Shown: piece by piece, positions 8,637 to 16,202 of the stretch
Position numbering within the stretch: the first letter of the stretch is position 1
Layout of the letters: every line of letters starts with the position of its first letter
NCBI GenBank assembly: GCA_030156305.1
Contig: JASGMZ010000035.1
Location: 1-16,978, forward strand
From: Bacteroidales bacterium
GTDB taxonomy: Bacteria; Bacteroidota; Bacteroidia; Bacteroidales; UBA12077
DNA: 16,978 nucleotides
Direction of reading: 5' to 3'
Program-made: the position numbers and the translations under genes
Notes under the pieces: model-generated
Told to the model about the DNA's origin: nothing
What the model saw: the letters and a program-made list of their open reading frames with translations, nothing else
Database searches by the model: none

Positions 8637-9638
8637 ATGGCATTTAATTTAAAAAATAGAAGCTTTTTAAAGCTATTGGATTTTACTCCACAAGAAATTA
8701 AGTTCTTATTAGAACTTTCTGCTGACCTTAAAAAAGCAAAATACAGCGGAACTGAACAACAAAAACTAAAAGGAAAAAACATAGCACTAATCTTTGAAAA
8801 ATCATCTACTCGAACTAGATGTGCTTTTGAAGTGGCTGCTTTAGATCAAGGCGCTCATGTAACTTATTTAGGCCCCTCAGGATCACAAATAGGACAAAAA
8901 GAATCAATGGCTGATACTGCAAGAGTATTGGGACGAATGTACGATGGTATTGAATATCGTGGTTTTGGCCAGGAAGTTGTTGAAGAGTTAGGTAAGTATG
9001 CAGGTGTACCTGTTTGGAATGGGTTAACCAATGAATTCCATCCAACGCAAATTTTGGCCGACTTTTTAACCATGATGGAACATTCGGATAAACCTTTACA
9101 TCAGGTTACTTTTGCTTATGTTGGAGATGCACGAAACAATATGGGTAACTCTTTAATGATTGGTGCCGCTAAAATGGGAATGAAATTTCGTTCGGTAGCT
9201 CCAAAAAGTGTACAACCTACCAATGAATTAGTAAATCAGGCTAAAGAAATTGCAAAAGAAACCGGCGCAGAAATTATGGTTACCGATAATGTTGAAGAAG
9301 GAGTAAAAGGTTGTGATTTTATTTATACCGATGTATGGGTATCTATGGGTGAACCTGAAGAGGTTTGGAAAGAGCGAATTGAATTGTTAAAACCTTATCA
9401 GGTAAATAAAAAAATGATGGAATTAACCGGAAATCCAACGTGTAAATTTATGCACTGTTTACCTGCTTTCCACAACAGAGAGACAAAAATTGGCGAGGAG
9501 ATTTACCAAAAATTTGGTATTGAATCAATGGAAGTTGCTGAAGAGGTATTTGAATCACCTGCTTCTATTGTTTTTGACGAAGCCGAAAACAGAATGCATA
9601 CCATTAAAGCGGTAATGGTAGCTACATTAGGAGCTTAA
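8637..9638 (+). CDS. arcB: Ornithine carbamoyltransferase, catabolic type
   Basis: A 333-residue transferase interconverting ornithine + carbamoyl phosphate and citrulline + phosphate. Motifs: carbamoyl-phosphate loop SSTRTR (56-61), HPTQ (135-138), GDARNNMGNSL (163-173), DVWVSMGE (232-239) and HCLPAFHN (273-280). Whole-length similarity from memory is closest to catabolic ArcB enzymes (MAFN start, KRAKY/KKAKY, GTEQQ, FEKSSTRTRCAFEVAA, ARVLGRMYD), and the pairing with arcC supports a catabolic role. In cells without other OTC genes, the same enzyme could also serve arginine synthesis. It ends before a strong terminator. Confidence 0.94.
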   Translation: MAFNLKNRSFLKLLDFTPQEIKFLLELSADLKKAKYSGTEQQKLKGKNIALIFEKSSTRTRCAFEVAALDQGAHVTYLGPSGSQIGQKESMADTARVLGRMYDGIEYRGFGQEVVEELGKYAGVPVWNGLTNEFHPTQILADFLTMMEHSDKPLHQVTFAYVGDARNNMGNSLMIGAAKMGMKFRSVAPKSVQPTNELVNQAKEIAKETGAEIMVTDNVEEGVKGCDFIYTDVWVSMGEPEEVWKERIELLKPYQVNKKMMELTGNPTCKFMHCLPAFHNRETKIGEEIYQKFGIESMEVAEEVFESPASIVFDEAENRMHTIKAVMVATLGA

Positions 9639-9663
9639 AAAATTTATGAGATAATCTGAGCAT

Positions 9664-9698
9664 AAGAGGGCGCTGAAACAGTTCCCTCTTGTTTTTTT
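9664..9698 (+). terminator. Rho-independent terminator after arcCB
   Basis: AAGAGGG (9664-9670) pairs with CCCTCTT (9684-9690). Inside it, CTG-AAA-CAG (9673-9681) makes a second small stem across a 2x2 internal loop. Seven T follow at 9692-9698. The T tract overlaps the stop codon of the convergent usp gene (9699-9697). Confidence 0.85.
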
Positions 9699-10599
9699 AT
9701 TCAGGTTTAAATATACCTAATGGGTCAACAAATTTATTAATTACTGTATGTTTATCGGATGTTACAGCTTGAGAAGTGATGGTCATTACGGGCACCTGAG
9801 AATAATTAATAATACGATGGGCAAAAGCTCCAATATAATTATCAAAAGAGTAACGTTCTTTATGCGTCATAATAATGATTAAGTCTGCATTAACTTTATC
9901 AGCATATTCTAATACATCATGATAAGCATAGGTTCTTTTTTTTCTCAGGAGGTTATAAGTATAATTAGCATTATATTTTTTTAATTTCTTTTCAATGTGT
10001 TTTACTTTTCTTCGGGTACGAATATTACGGTTTCCCACACCTTCAAAAAGGATTGAAACAAAGTGTAATTTTGCTTTGGCGTATTGGTTAAAAGCTAACG
10101 CTGCGTTCACTTTTCGGTCAGTATCCTCAGCTAAATCAATAGGGATAACAATATTTTCAAAGTCGTTATCAATTTTATTTTTAATGGTAATTACCGGACA
10201 TTTAGCTTCGGTAATTACATGGGTAACAATAGAACCCAGTATTTTATTTTCATTCTCCTCCTTATGTTTATCACTTAAAATAATAAGCTCTGAATTAACA
10301 GATTCGGCATAATTTAAAATTTGCTCATGTACTTTTCCAAAAAGTACTTTTAGCTCAAAATCAGTCTCCGGATGGAGGGCAGCTGTTTTCTTTAAATTTT
10401 CAAGCGATAATTGATAAAGTTTTTCTTTAGTATCTTTTGTAATGATCATATTATTCCACCAATCTCCCAACGAAACAATATTGATTAAGTGAATCTTACT
10501 TTTTAGTAGTTTAGATAAAAAAATGGCTTCCTCTAATGAGTTATCCGTATCATTAGAGAAGTTAACCGGTACAATTATATTTTTACTGAAATCTTTCAT
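9697..10599 (-). CDS. Tandem UspA-domain universal stress protein
   Basis: A 300-residue cytoplasmic protein made of two UspA domains (about 5-142 and 147-280). Each begins with the family pattern, NIIVPVNFSNDTDNSLEEA at the first and NIVIPIDLAEDTDRKVNAAL at the second, and ends with a CPVITI or VPVMTI strand. UspA proteins respond to starvation and stress; some bind ATP. The G-x2-G-x9-G(S/T) nucleotide motif is incomplete in both domains (ILGSIVTHVI and YIGAFAHRII), so ATP binding is doubtful. It is the last gene of the DUF456-lnb-usp cluster, 21 bp behind lnb, and converges on arcB. Confidence 0.88.
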   Translation of the reverse strand: MKDFSKNIIVPVNFSNDTDNSLEEAIFLSKLLKSKIHLINIVSLGDWWNNMIITKDTKEKLYQLSLENLKKTAALHPETDFELKVLFGKVHEQILNYAESVNSELIILSDKHKEENENKILGSIVTHVITEAKCPVITIKNKIDNDFENIVIPIDLAEDTDRKVNAALAFNQYAKAKLHFVSILFEGVGNRNIRTRRKVKHIEKKLKKYNANYTYNLLRKKRTYAYHDVLEYADKVNADLIIIMTHKERYSFDNYIGAFAHRIINYSQVPVMTITSQAVTSDKHTVINKFVDPLGIFKPE

Positions 10600-10620
10600 C
10601 GCTTTTATTTTTTTAGTTAA

Positions 10621-11742
10621 TCACTCACTAATTAACTTATATTTTTTAATTGCCCTGTAATTTAATAAAGATAGAATAAATAATAAAGGAAAGAAAGCAA
10701 TATTATAATCTTGAATTTTTAAAATCCATATCAATACAATTACAATAGATAAAAATTGTAAAAATAGGGTTAAATAGAATTTTGCTTTGTTTTTATTTAA
10801 AGCCCCTAATAATACAGTAACTATATAAAGCGGATTAATCCATAAATAATTTAAGTTATATTTTAATTCAGGATGTTCCGAAAATAAACTTACAACAAAA
10901 ATTACAAGGCCTGTTATACCAACAATAAGTAATATTGAATTTTGAAAATAAGGGGATTGAATAAAAATGGTAACCAAAAAAAGGATTGATAATACAAATA
11001 CAGGGCTAATTAAAAAGGGATATGATTTTTTTTCTGTTTTAACCGGATTAAATATATTTTCTGATTCAACTAATGGTTGATTATTTGTTTTAAGCTCATT
11101 AAGTCCATGGTATAAATAATCGGGTAAAAACATACTTTCAAATTTATTTATCTTTCGATCTACTTTATAGCCCATGATTAGGCTCATGCCAAATTTTAAC
11201 CACAAACGATCATATAAAAACTCATTAATTTGTTTGCGGGGTGTTTTATTGGTTAATTCATTTTTAAAGTTGGTTTCAACATTTTTTAGAATAATATCTC
11301 TTAATTCCGTTGTACAATTTTTACCCACAAAGCTGTATAAATAATATCTATTTTCTGGTTTGTATAAATATTCTAAACGCCGTATAATTTTAATTTCTTC
11401 TTGATGAGTTAAATTAAGTTTTTGTTCAATAATTTGCCTGTTTTCTCTAAAATAACTCATATAAAATTGTTGCGTAGAATGTACCCCTAACATGTAGTTT
11501 AATTTACCTTTCACAAATTTTAAATAAAAGTTAGGCGTGTTAAAATCGAACAAGCCAAAATTATATACAACATCAATGTTGGCAACAGAATCTACGATTC
11601 GGATAGCACTATGTCCCCAAGCGGTAAAAGTTTCTTTGCCACTGGAACATGTGAGCAAACTAATTGTAATATTATCATTTGCTGTTAAGTGATTAGAAGC
11701 TAATGAAAAGAAAATAAGTAAAATACCGACTAATTTTTTCAA
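10621..11742 (-). CDS. lnb: Lnb-like lipoprotein N-acyltransferase (former DUF4105)
   Basis: A predicted 373-residue envelope protein. The N-terminal periplasmic domain (about 24-230) is the former DUF4105, now linked to Lnb, the enzyme reported to add the third acyl chain to lipoproteins in Bacteroides, which lack Lnt. Conserved residues seen: His44 in AWGHSAIRI, the YNFGLFDFNTPNFYLKF block (60-76) and Cys143 in GKNCTTELRD, a plausible Cys/His catalytic pair. Five membrane helices follow (about 241-261, 269-287, 300-314, 321-341, 347-361). I place the start at TTG 11742: it gives a clean signal peptide (MKKLVGILLIFFSLASNHLTA), lies one base after the DUF456 stop, and has AAAGGGA 9 bases upstream. 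A further TTG at 11793 would add 17 residues. The enzyme role is by family; Lnb-like paralogues exist. Confidence 0.8.
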   Translation of the reverse strand: MKKLVGILLIFFSLASNHLTANDNITISLLTCSSGKETFTAWGHSAIRIVDSVANIDVVYNFGLFDFNTPNFYLKFVKGKLNYMLGVHSTQQFYMSYFRENRQIIEQKLNLTHQEEIKIIRRLEYLYKPENRYYLYSFVGKNCTTELRDIILKNVETNFKNELTNKTPRKQINEFLYDRLWLKFGMSLIMGYKVDRKINKFESMFLPDYLYHGLNELKTNNQPLVESENIFNPVKTEKKSYPFLISPVFVLSILFLVTIFIQSPYFQNSILLIVGITGLVIFVVSLFSEHPELKYNLNYLWINPLYIVTVLLGALNKNKAKFYLTLFLQFLSIVIVLIWILKIQDYNIAFFPLLFILSLLNYRAIKKYKLISE

Positions 11743-11743
11743 T

Positions 11744-12220
11744 TTAAAAGATCCCTTTAATAAAATGATACGTAATATAAATTGAAGCTGCAAGCTTTAG
11801 CCCAACGCCGGTTAAAAAACCAATAAAAGCTCCAAGCCCGGCTCTGAAAGCATCTTTATTATTTGCTCCTTTTAAAGATTCACCGATGATTGCACCCGCT
11901 AAAGGGCCTAATATTAATCCCAGCGGGCCTAAAAATATCATGCCAATAACCATTCCTATTCCTGCTCCCCACATTCCTGCTTTTGTCCCACCAAATCTTT
12001 TGGTTCCCCATATAGGTACAACGTAATCTAGAACAGTAACTAAAATAGCTATAATAGCAGCAATGATTAAAAAATTGGTAGTATAATCCGCAAACTCAGT
12101 AAAATGCACAATTAACAATCCCAAAAAGCTAAGCGGAGGGCCGGGAATAACAGGCAGGATGCACCCCACTAAGCCTAATATGATTAAAAGTATAGCTATT
12201 ACTAATAAAAACCAGTCCAA
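11744..12220 (-). CDS. DUF456 membrane protein
   Basis: A 158-residue integral membrane protein of the DUF456 family, function unknown. It is mostly hydrophobic and shows the family's signature features: an N-terminal helix with GLVGCILPVIPGPPLSFLG (17-35), a second helix pair around 48-70, and glycine-rich segments GMVIGMIFLGPLGLILGPLAGAIIGE (about 89-114) and GLGAFIGFLTGVGLKL. The start codon is TTG (12220-12218), supported because MDWFLLV is the normal family beginning. It ends one base before the proposed TTG of lnb, so translation of the pair is probably coupled. A weak promoter-like TATATTCG lies upstream at 12260-12253, with TTTT at the -33 place. Confidence 0.85.
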   Translation of the reverse strand: MDWFLLVIAILLIILGLVGCILPVIPGPPLSFLGLLIVHFTEFADYTTNFLIIAAIIAILVTVLDYVVPIWGTKRFGGTKAGMWGAGIGMVIGMIFLGPLGLILGPLAGAIIGESLKGANNKDAFRAGLGAFIGFLTGVGLKLAASIYITYHFIKGIF

Positions 12221-12297
12221 TAATATTAATTTTAATACTAATGATAAAAATACGAATATATAATTTTATTCTAAAAGATAAAAAATCAATTTAGTCA

Positions 12298-12465
12298 TCA
12301 TTTATTTTTGATAAGCGACTTGATGTGGGCAATGTCGGGATTTAAATTACAACCCGAACAATTGCAACCCGATTTAGCCGAGTTTTTAAAAAAAGTATAC
12401 ATGTGGTATACGGTATAAATTACCGATGAAAGAATAATAATATATACCATGAGTTCTTGAATCAT
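12298..12465 (-). CDS. FeoB-associated Cys-rich membrane protein
   Basis: A 55-residue ORF (ATG 12465-12463, TGA 12300-12298) starting 4 bases after the feoB stop. It has one membrane helix (about 6-25, MVYIIILSSVIYTVYHMYTF) followed by a basic patch and a Cys cluster GCNCSGC (about residues 33-39). This matches the FeoB-associated Cys-rich membrane protein family, which stands in for FeoC in many anaerobes and Bacteroidota. The cysteines may bind iron or an Fe-S cluster, or sense redox; the true role is not settled. Position, length and motif agree with the family. Confidence 0.85.
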   Translation of the reverse strand: MIQELMVYIIILSSVIYTVYHMYTFFKNSAKSGCNCSGCNLNPDIAHIKSLIKNK

Positions 12466-12469
12466 AACT

Positions 12470-14923
12470 TTATAAATTTGAAATTAACGTTCCGGTTTGA
12501 TAGACCAGAAATGAAATAATCCATGCCAGAGCGGTTGTGTAGAAAATAGTGAAAAGTGCCCATTTCCAGTGGCCGGCTTCCTTACTAATAGCAATAATTG
12601 TTGCTACACATGGAAAGTATAATAATATAAACAGTAAAAATGTATAGGCAATAAGCGGAGTAAAAACTTTATTTCCGTTTTCGTCTTTTTCGTTTTGTAG
12701 CCTAACAACTAAATTTTCGTGTATATCCGAACCATTATCCTCGGCCTGATAAAGTACTCCCATTGTACTAACTACAATTTCTTTTCCAGGAACACCTGAT
12801 AAAATACTAACACTCATTTTCCAATCAAAACCTAAGGGGCGCATTACCGGTTCGATAAATTTCCCTATTTGTCCTATATAAGATTTCTCCTGTTTTTCTG
12901 CATTTTTTTTATTTACAATGGATTGTATTTGTTCTTTATTCTCAACATTGGATTGGGTGATTTGTTCAATTTTTTGGTCATAGTTTTCGGAGTATTCAAT
13001 ATCTTTTGGATAATATCCTAATGCCCAGATTATAATGGATGCTACTAATATTACGCCTCCCATCTTTTTTAGATATTGTGAACCTTTATGCCACATGTGT
13101 CTGAATGAATTACGAAATGTTGGTATTCGATAGGGAGGCAGCTCCATTACAAAAGGCACCTCTTTTGATTTAAATATGGTTTTCTTGAAAAGTATAGCCA
13201 CCAATGCAGCAACGATTATTCCAATCATATAAATTGAGAATAAAACAGTGCCAGGGTAGTTGGGGAAAAAGGCAGAAATTATTAATACATAAACCGGAAG
13301 ACGAGCACTGCATGACATAAAGGGATTAATAAGAATCGTCAGAAGCCTGTTTTGTGGATTATCTATGGTTCTTGCAGACATTATCGCAGGAACATTACAC
13401 CCAAACCCCATAATTAATGGAATGAAAGACCTGCCGTGAAGGCCTATTTTGTGCATAATTTTATCCATTATAAATGCTGCTCGGGCCATATATCCCGTGT
13501 CTTCCATTATAGAGATAAAAAAGAATAAGATTAAAATATTAGGAAGAAAAACAATTACCCCGCCAACACCGCCAATTACACCATCGATAATTAAATCTTT
13601 TAGAGGCCCCGGTGTCATAAGATTATTTATTCCATTTCCAATAAATCCAATGAGAGCATCAATCCATTCCATGGGGTAATGCCCCAATTTAAAAGTGGAA
13701 AAAAACATCATCCACAAAAAGAAAATAAAGATAGGGAATCCCAAGTACTTGTGCGTTAGAAATTTATCTATTCTATCTGTGTTTTTTCTTCGTGTTTGGA
13801 TGTTTCCTTTATAAGTCTCTTTCAGGGCACCGGTTATAAACCCATATTTTGCATCGGTAATAATGGTTTCCGTTTCATCATTTAACAGCGATTCTAATTT
13901 TTGAATCTCCTTTTCTGTTTTTTGTTTTATGATATGGTAATTGTCCCATTTAGAAAGGGAGAAGTTAGCTGCTTCGTCTTTTTCTAATAGTTTGATGGCA
14001 TAAAAGCGCGACGAAACAATATCGGTTAATCGTTTATTTTCCCATATTTCATCTTGTATATTGCGAATTGAACTCTCAACATCTTTACCATAATTAATAT
14101 GAATATGTCTTACGGTCGGGTCTTTATCTTCATAAACTTCAATTACTTTATCGAATAAATCTTTTATACCCATACCTTTGGAACCTACTGTTGGAATAAC
14201 AGGGATACCCAACATTTTTCCCAATGAATTAAAATCAAACGTATCCCCTTTCTTTTTAAGTTCATCGTACATGTTAAGGGCTATTACTACCTTAATATCC
14301 ATATCGATTAGTTGAGTGGTAAGGTAAAGATTGCGTTCAAGGTTTGAAGCATCTACTACATTTATAACCACATCAGGGAGTTCGCCTAAAATAAATTTTC
14401 GTACGAAAAGTTCTTCGGGAGTATAGGCCGATAATGAATAAGTTCCGGGAAGGTCTGTAATGTTAAGCACATAATCATCCACTTTACAAAGCGCTGTTTT
14501 TGAGTCAACAGTTACCCCGCTGTAATTGCCTACATGTTCTCTTGACCTGGATGCAAAATTGAATAATGAAGTTTTCCCTGAATTTGGGTTTCCCACCAAA
14601 GCCACTTGAATTTCTTTTCCTTTTTTGCGTGCCGATGTTTTTAAAGTTTCTTCAGTAATAACTCCATTAAATGATTTATGGGTAAGTTGTTTGGCTTCTT
14701 CTTCGGTAATTACCTCAATTAATGAAGCTTCGCTACGTCGTAGTGAAACTTCGTATCCCATAAGGCTGTATTGAACAGGGTCTTTTAAAGGAGCATTTTT
14801 AATCACTTTTACCATTTGGCCACTTATAAAGCCCATTTCAGTAATTCGTTTTCGAAAAGCTCCGCGCCCACGTACTTTCGTTATAATACCCTGGTCGTTA
14901 TTTTTTAGTTGTGATAGCCGCAT
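12470..14923 (-). CDS. feoB: FeoA-FeoB fusion ferrous iron transporter
   Basis: An 817-residue inner-membrane transporter for Fe2+. The first 75 residues are a FeoA SH3-like domain, fused as is common in Bacteroidota. The G-domain follows: G1 GNPNSGKT (111-118), G2 Thr138 in SGVTVD, G3 DLPG (157-160), G4 NMYD (217-220; Tyr where most have Val or Met), G5 near 245-250. After a helical regulatory stretch (about 275-385) comes the membrane part with two Gate domains, holding conserved Cys509 (GFGCNVPAIMSAR), Cys538 (FMSCSARLPVY) and Cys772 (YFPCVATI). A charged, coiled-coil-like insert lies at about 641-682. The small Cys-rich gene follows 4 bp behind. The upstream promoter carries a palindrome that suggests metal-responsive repression. 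Confidence 0.96.
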   Translation of the reverse strand: MRLSQLKNNDQGIITKVRGRGAFRKRITEMGFISGQMVKVIKNAPLKDPVQYSLMGYEVSLRRSEASLIEVITEEEAKQLTHKSFNGVITEETLKTSARKKGKEIQVALVGNPNSGKTSLFNFASRSREHVGNYSGVTVDSKTALCKVDDYVLNITDLPGTYSLSAYTPEELFVRKFILGELPDVVINVVDASNLERNLYLTTQLIDMDIKVVIALNMYDELKKKGDTFDFNSLGKMLGIPVIPTVGSKGMGIKDLFDKVIEVYEDKDPTVRHIHINYGKDVESSIRNIQDEIWENKRLTDIVSSRFYAIKLLEKDEAANFSLSKWDNYHIIKQKTEKEIQKLESLLNDETETIITDAKYGFITGALKETYKGNIQTRRKNTDRIDKFLTHKYLGFPIFIFFLWMMFFSTFKLGHYPMEWIDALIGFIGNGINNLMTPGPLKDLIIDGVIGGVGGVIVFLPNILILFFFISIMEDTGYMARAAFIMDKIMHKIGLHGRSFIPLIMGFGCNVPAIMSARTIDNPQNRLLTILINPFMSCSARLPVYVLIISAFFPNYPGTVLFSIYMIGIIVAALVAILFKKTIFKSKEVPFVMELPPYRIPTFRNSFRHMWHKGSQYLKKMGGVILVASIIIWALGYYPKDIEYSENYDQKIEQITQSNVENKEQIQSIVNKKNAEKQEKSYIGQIGKFIEPVMRPLGFDWKMSVSILSGVPGKEIVVSTMGVLYQAEDNGSDIHENLVVRLQNEKDENGNKVFTPLIAYTFLLFILLYFPCVATIIAISKEAGHWKWALFTIFYTTALAWIISFLVYQTGTLISNL

Positions 14924-14958
14924 TAATTGTAATATTCTACCTTTTATTTAAAAGATTT

Positions 14959-14990
14959 CAAAAATATATCTAATCATTTTAACGAACAAT
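14959..14990 (-). promoter_or_regulatory. feoB promoter
   Basis: On the minus strand, ATTG (14990-14987) supplies the TTG of the -33 box, then exactly 20 bases, then TATTTTTG (14966-14959), a full match to TAnnTTTG. Predicted start near 14952 gives a leader of roughly 30 bases before the ATG at 14923. Confidence 0.65.
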
Positions 14991-15007
14991 ACCATAATGA
15001 TGGTATT
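14988..15007. promoter_or_regulatory. Palindromic operator candidate over the feoB -33 box
   Basis: AATACCAT (14988-14995), four bases, ATGGTATT (15000-15007): perfect 8-bp half-sites, with the inner AT also symmetric, so 18 of 20 positions obey dyad symmetry. It overlaps the feoB -33 element by three bases, a repressor-like position. The core ATAATGAT also occurs in the classical Fur consensus, but the flanks differ, so the regulator could be Fur-, DtxR- or other type. Confidence 0.6.
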
Positions 15008-15115
15008 TTTTTAACAATCTGTTAAGTGCTTTGTTGATATGAGGGGGATTTAAATATGGTAAAATCTTTATAAATGCTAAAAAAAAACTTAAGTTTGCTA
15101 CAAAAGAAAATAAAA

Positions 15116-15841
15116 ATGAAAGAGGATAATATATATCAAAAGCTGAAAGACATTTTAGTTGAGATGGGAGGTGATTTCAGTATTCTCGAAGAGCAAGTGG
15201 ATATAAATTTACAGGTTGAGTTTTTTGAGCTTGTTAACGAATTATCTGAAAACAAACGTGAGGAGAAGGTGGTTTTTGAAGAAGCCAATACACTTTTTAA
15301 TCCGGAAACGGAGATTGAAAAGAAGAAAAAATTATTAGCTGAACTTTCTACTATTGATAAACCGGAGTCCTATCGCATGATTGAAAAAGTGGTTAATACA
15401 AAAGATGACGAAATATATTCATGGTCTGTGTTGGCCCTTCAGCATTGTCGTATAGGGCTGGAAACTAGCTTGCTTGACGAAAATCAAATTTTTATTTCTA
15501 CCGGATTAGGGGGAAAAGGAGAGAAATTACGCTATTTTATTGCCTGTAAATTAAAAACCGGCGAATACTTTTCTGATACGCAAAAGAAAGTTGTACAAAC
15601 TGAGTTTGAAGATATTTTTGAAAAGAACAATTGCAGAATAGAAAAAGTTACTTTTGTTGAAAAATATGTATCTATTATAGCTTTAATTCCTATTGAGGTT
15701 TCTATTGGGAATGTAATAAAATCTTCTATTGCCGAATGTAACCAATATGGTGATTTTCTATATCAACAGTATTTAATCACTAATGTGAAGATGTTAGATT
15801 ATCCTGAGATAAAGAAATTTTTTAAAGATAAAGGTTTGTGA
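15116..15841 (+). CDS. Hypothetical protein upstream of thiamine-binding gene
   Basis: I do not recognise a family. From ATG 15116 the product has 241 residues: soluble, charged, no signal peptide or membrane helix. The N-terminal part (about 1-95) looks helical and acidic. A segment about residues 97-165 is more conserved-looking, with YSWSVLALQHCRIGLE, then FISTGLGGKGEKLRYFIACKL, which suggests an alpha/beta fold with a glycine-rich turn. An in-frame ATG at 15074 would add 14 lysine-rich residues; I prefer 15116 because of its A-rich leader, though this is not proven. It is divergent from feoB and 21 bp ahead of the MTH1187 gene, so those two are probably one transcript. A link to iron or thiamine would be guesswork. 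Confidence 0.75.
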   Translation: MKEDNIYQKLKDILVEMGGDFSILEEQVDINLQVEFFELVNELSENKREEKVVFEEANTLFNPETEIEKKKKLLAELSTIDKPESYRMIEKVVNTKDDEIYSWSVLALQHCRIGLETSLLDENQIFISTGLGGKGEKLRYFIACKLKTGEYFSDTQKKVVQTEFEDIFEKNNCRIEKVTFVEKYVSIIALIPIEVSIGNVIKSSIAECNQYGDFLYQQYLITNVKMLDYPEIKKFFKDKGL

Positions 15842-15862
15842 AATTTTAAAATAAATAAGGTT

Positions 15863-16156
15863 ATGAATCATCAGGTAAATGTTGCTGTACAAGTATTGCC
15901 CCAATCAAAACTAAAAGAACCCTATGCGTTGGTTGACGAAGCCATAAAAGTGATTAATGATTCGGGTTTGCGATACAGGGTTTGTCCATTTGAAACTGTT
16001 ATTGAAGGGCCTTACCAGGATATTATGAGTGTGGTTGAAAAATTGCAAGAAGTTTGTTTTGAAAAAGGAGCTGACGAGATGTTGGTTTATCTGAAAATCC
16101 AAAATAGAAAAGATGGTAAGGTAACCATCGAAGATAAGATGGAAAAATATGATTAA
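15863..16156 (+). CDS. MTH1187-family thiamine-binding protein
   Basis: A 97-residue cytoplasmic protein of the MTH1187/YkoF-like group (Pfam Thiamine_BP, COG0011), a ferredoxin-like fold. Family members have been proposed to bind thiamine or its pyrimidine part; the biological role is poorly known. Features: an N-terminal strand VNVAVQVLPQS, helix YALVDEAIKVINDSG (about 21-35), then the signature RYRVCPFETVIEGPYQDIMSVVEKLQE (about 37-63). Length is typical. It is the second gene of a two-gene unit and ends 17 bases before a strong terminator. No thiamine synthesis genes or TPP riboswitch are seen nearby. Confidence 0.88.
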   Translation: MNHQVNVAVQVLPQSKLKEPYALVDEAIKVINDSGLRYRVCPFETVIEGPYQDIMSVVEKLQEVCFEKGADEMLVYLKIQNRKDGKVTIEDKMEKYD

Positions 16157-16173
16157 AGCAAATGTGAAAAATG

Positions 16174-16202
16174 AAAAAAGCTGGCATTTGCCAGCTTTTT
16201 TT
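16174..16202. terminator. Strong bidirectional terminator
   Basis: Six A and GCTGGC (16174-16185), loop ATTT, GCCAGC and T tract (16190-16202): a 12-bp perfect stem with a T run on both strands. It sits between the convergent thiamine-binding gene and the DUF3276 gene, overlapping the latter's stop codon, and serves both. Confidence 0.9.

Noticed and set aside
9995..10312. 105-codon open frame on the plus strand
   Set aside because: Antisense to the tandem UspA gene, whose protein is clearly conserved; composition looks like a shadow frame.
13449..13679. 76-codon open frame on the plus strand
   Set aside because: Antisense to the membrane part of feoB; its proline- and isoleucine-rich product reflects the complementary codons.
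14988..15014. Hairpin plus T run read as a plus-strand terminator
   Set aside because: No plus-strand gene lies upstream (feoB is on the minus strand), and its place over the feoB -33 box fits an operator better.
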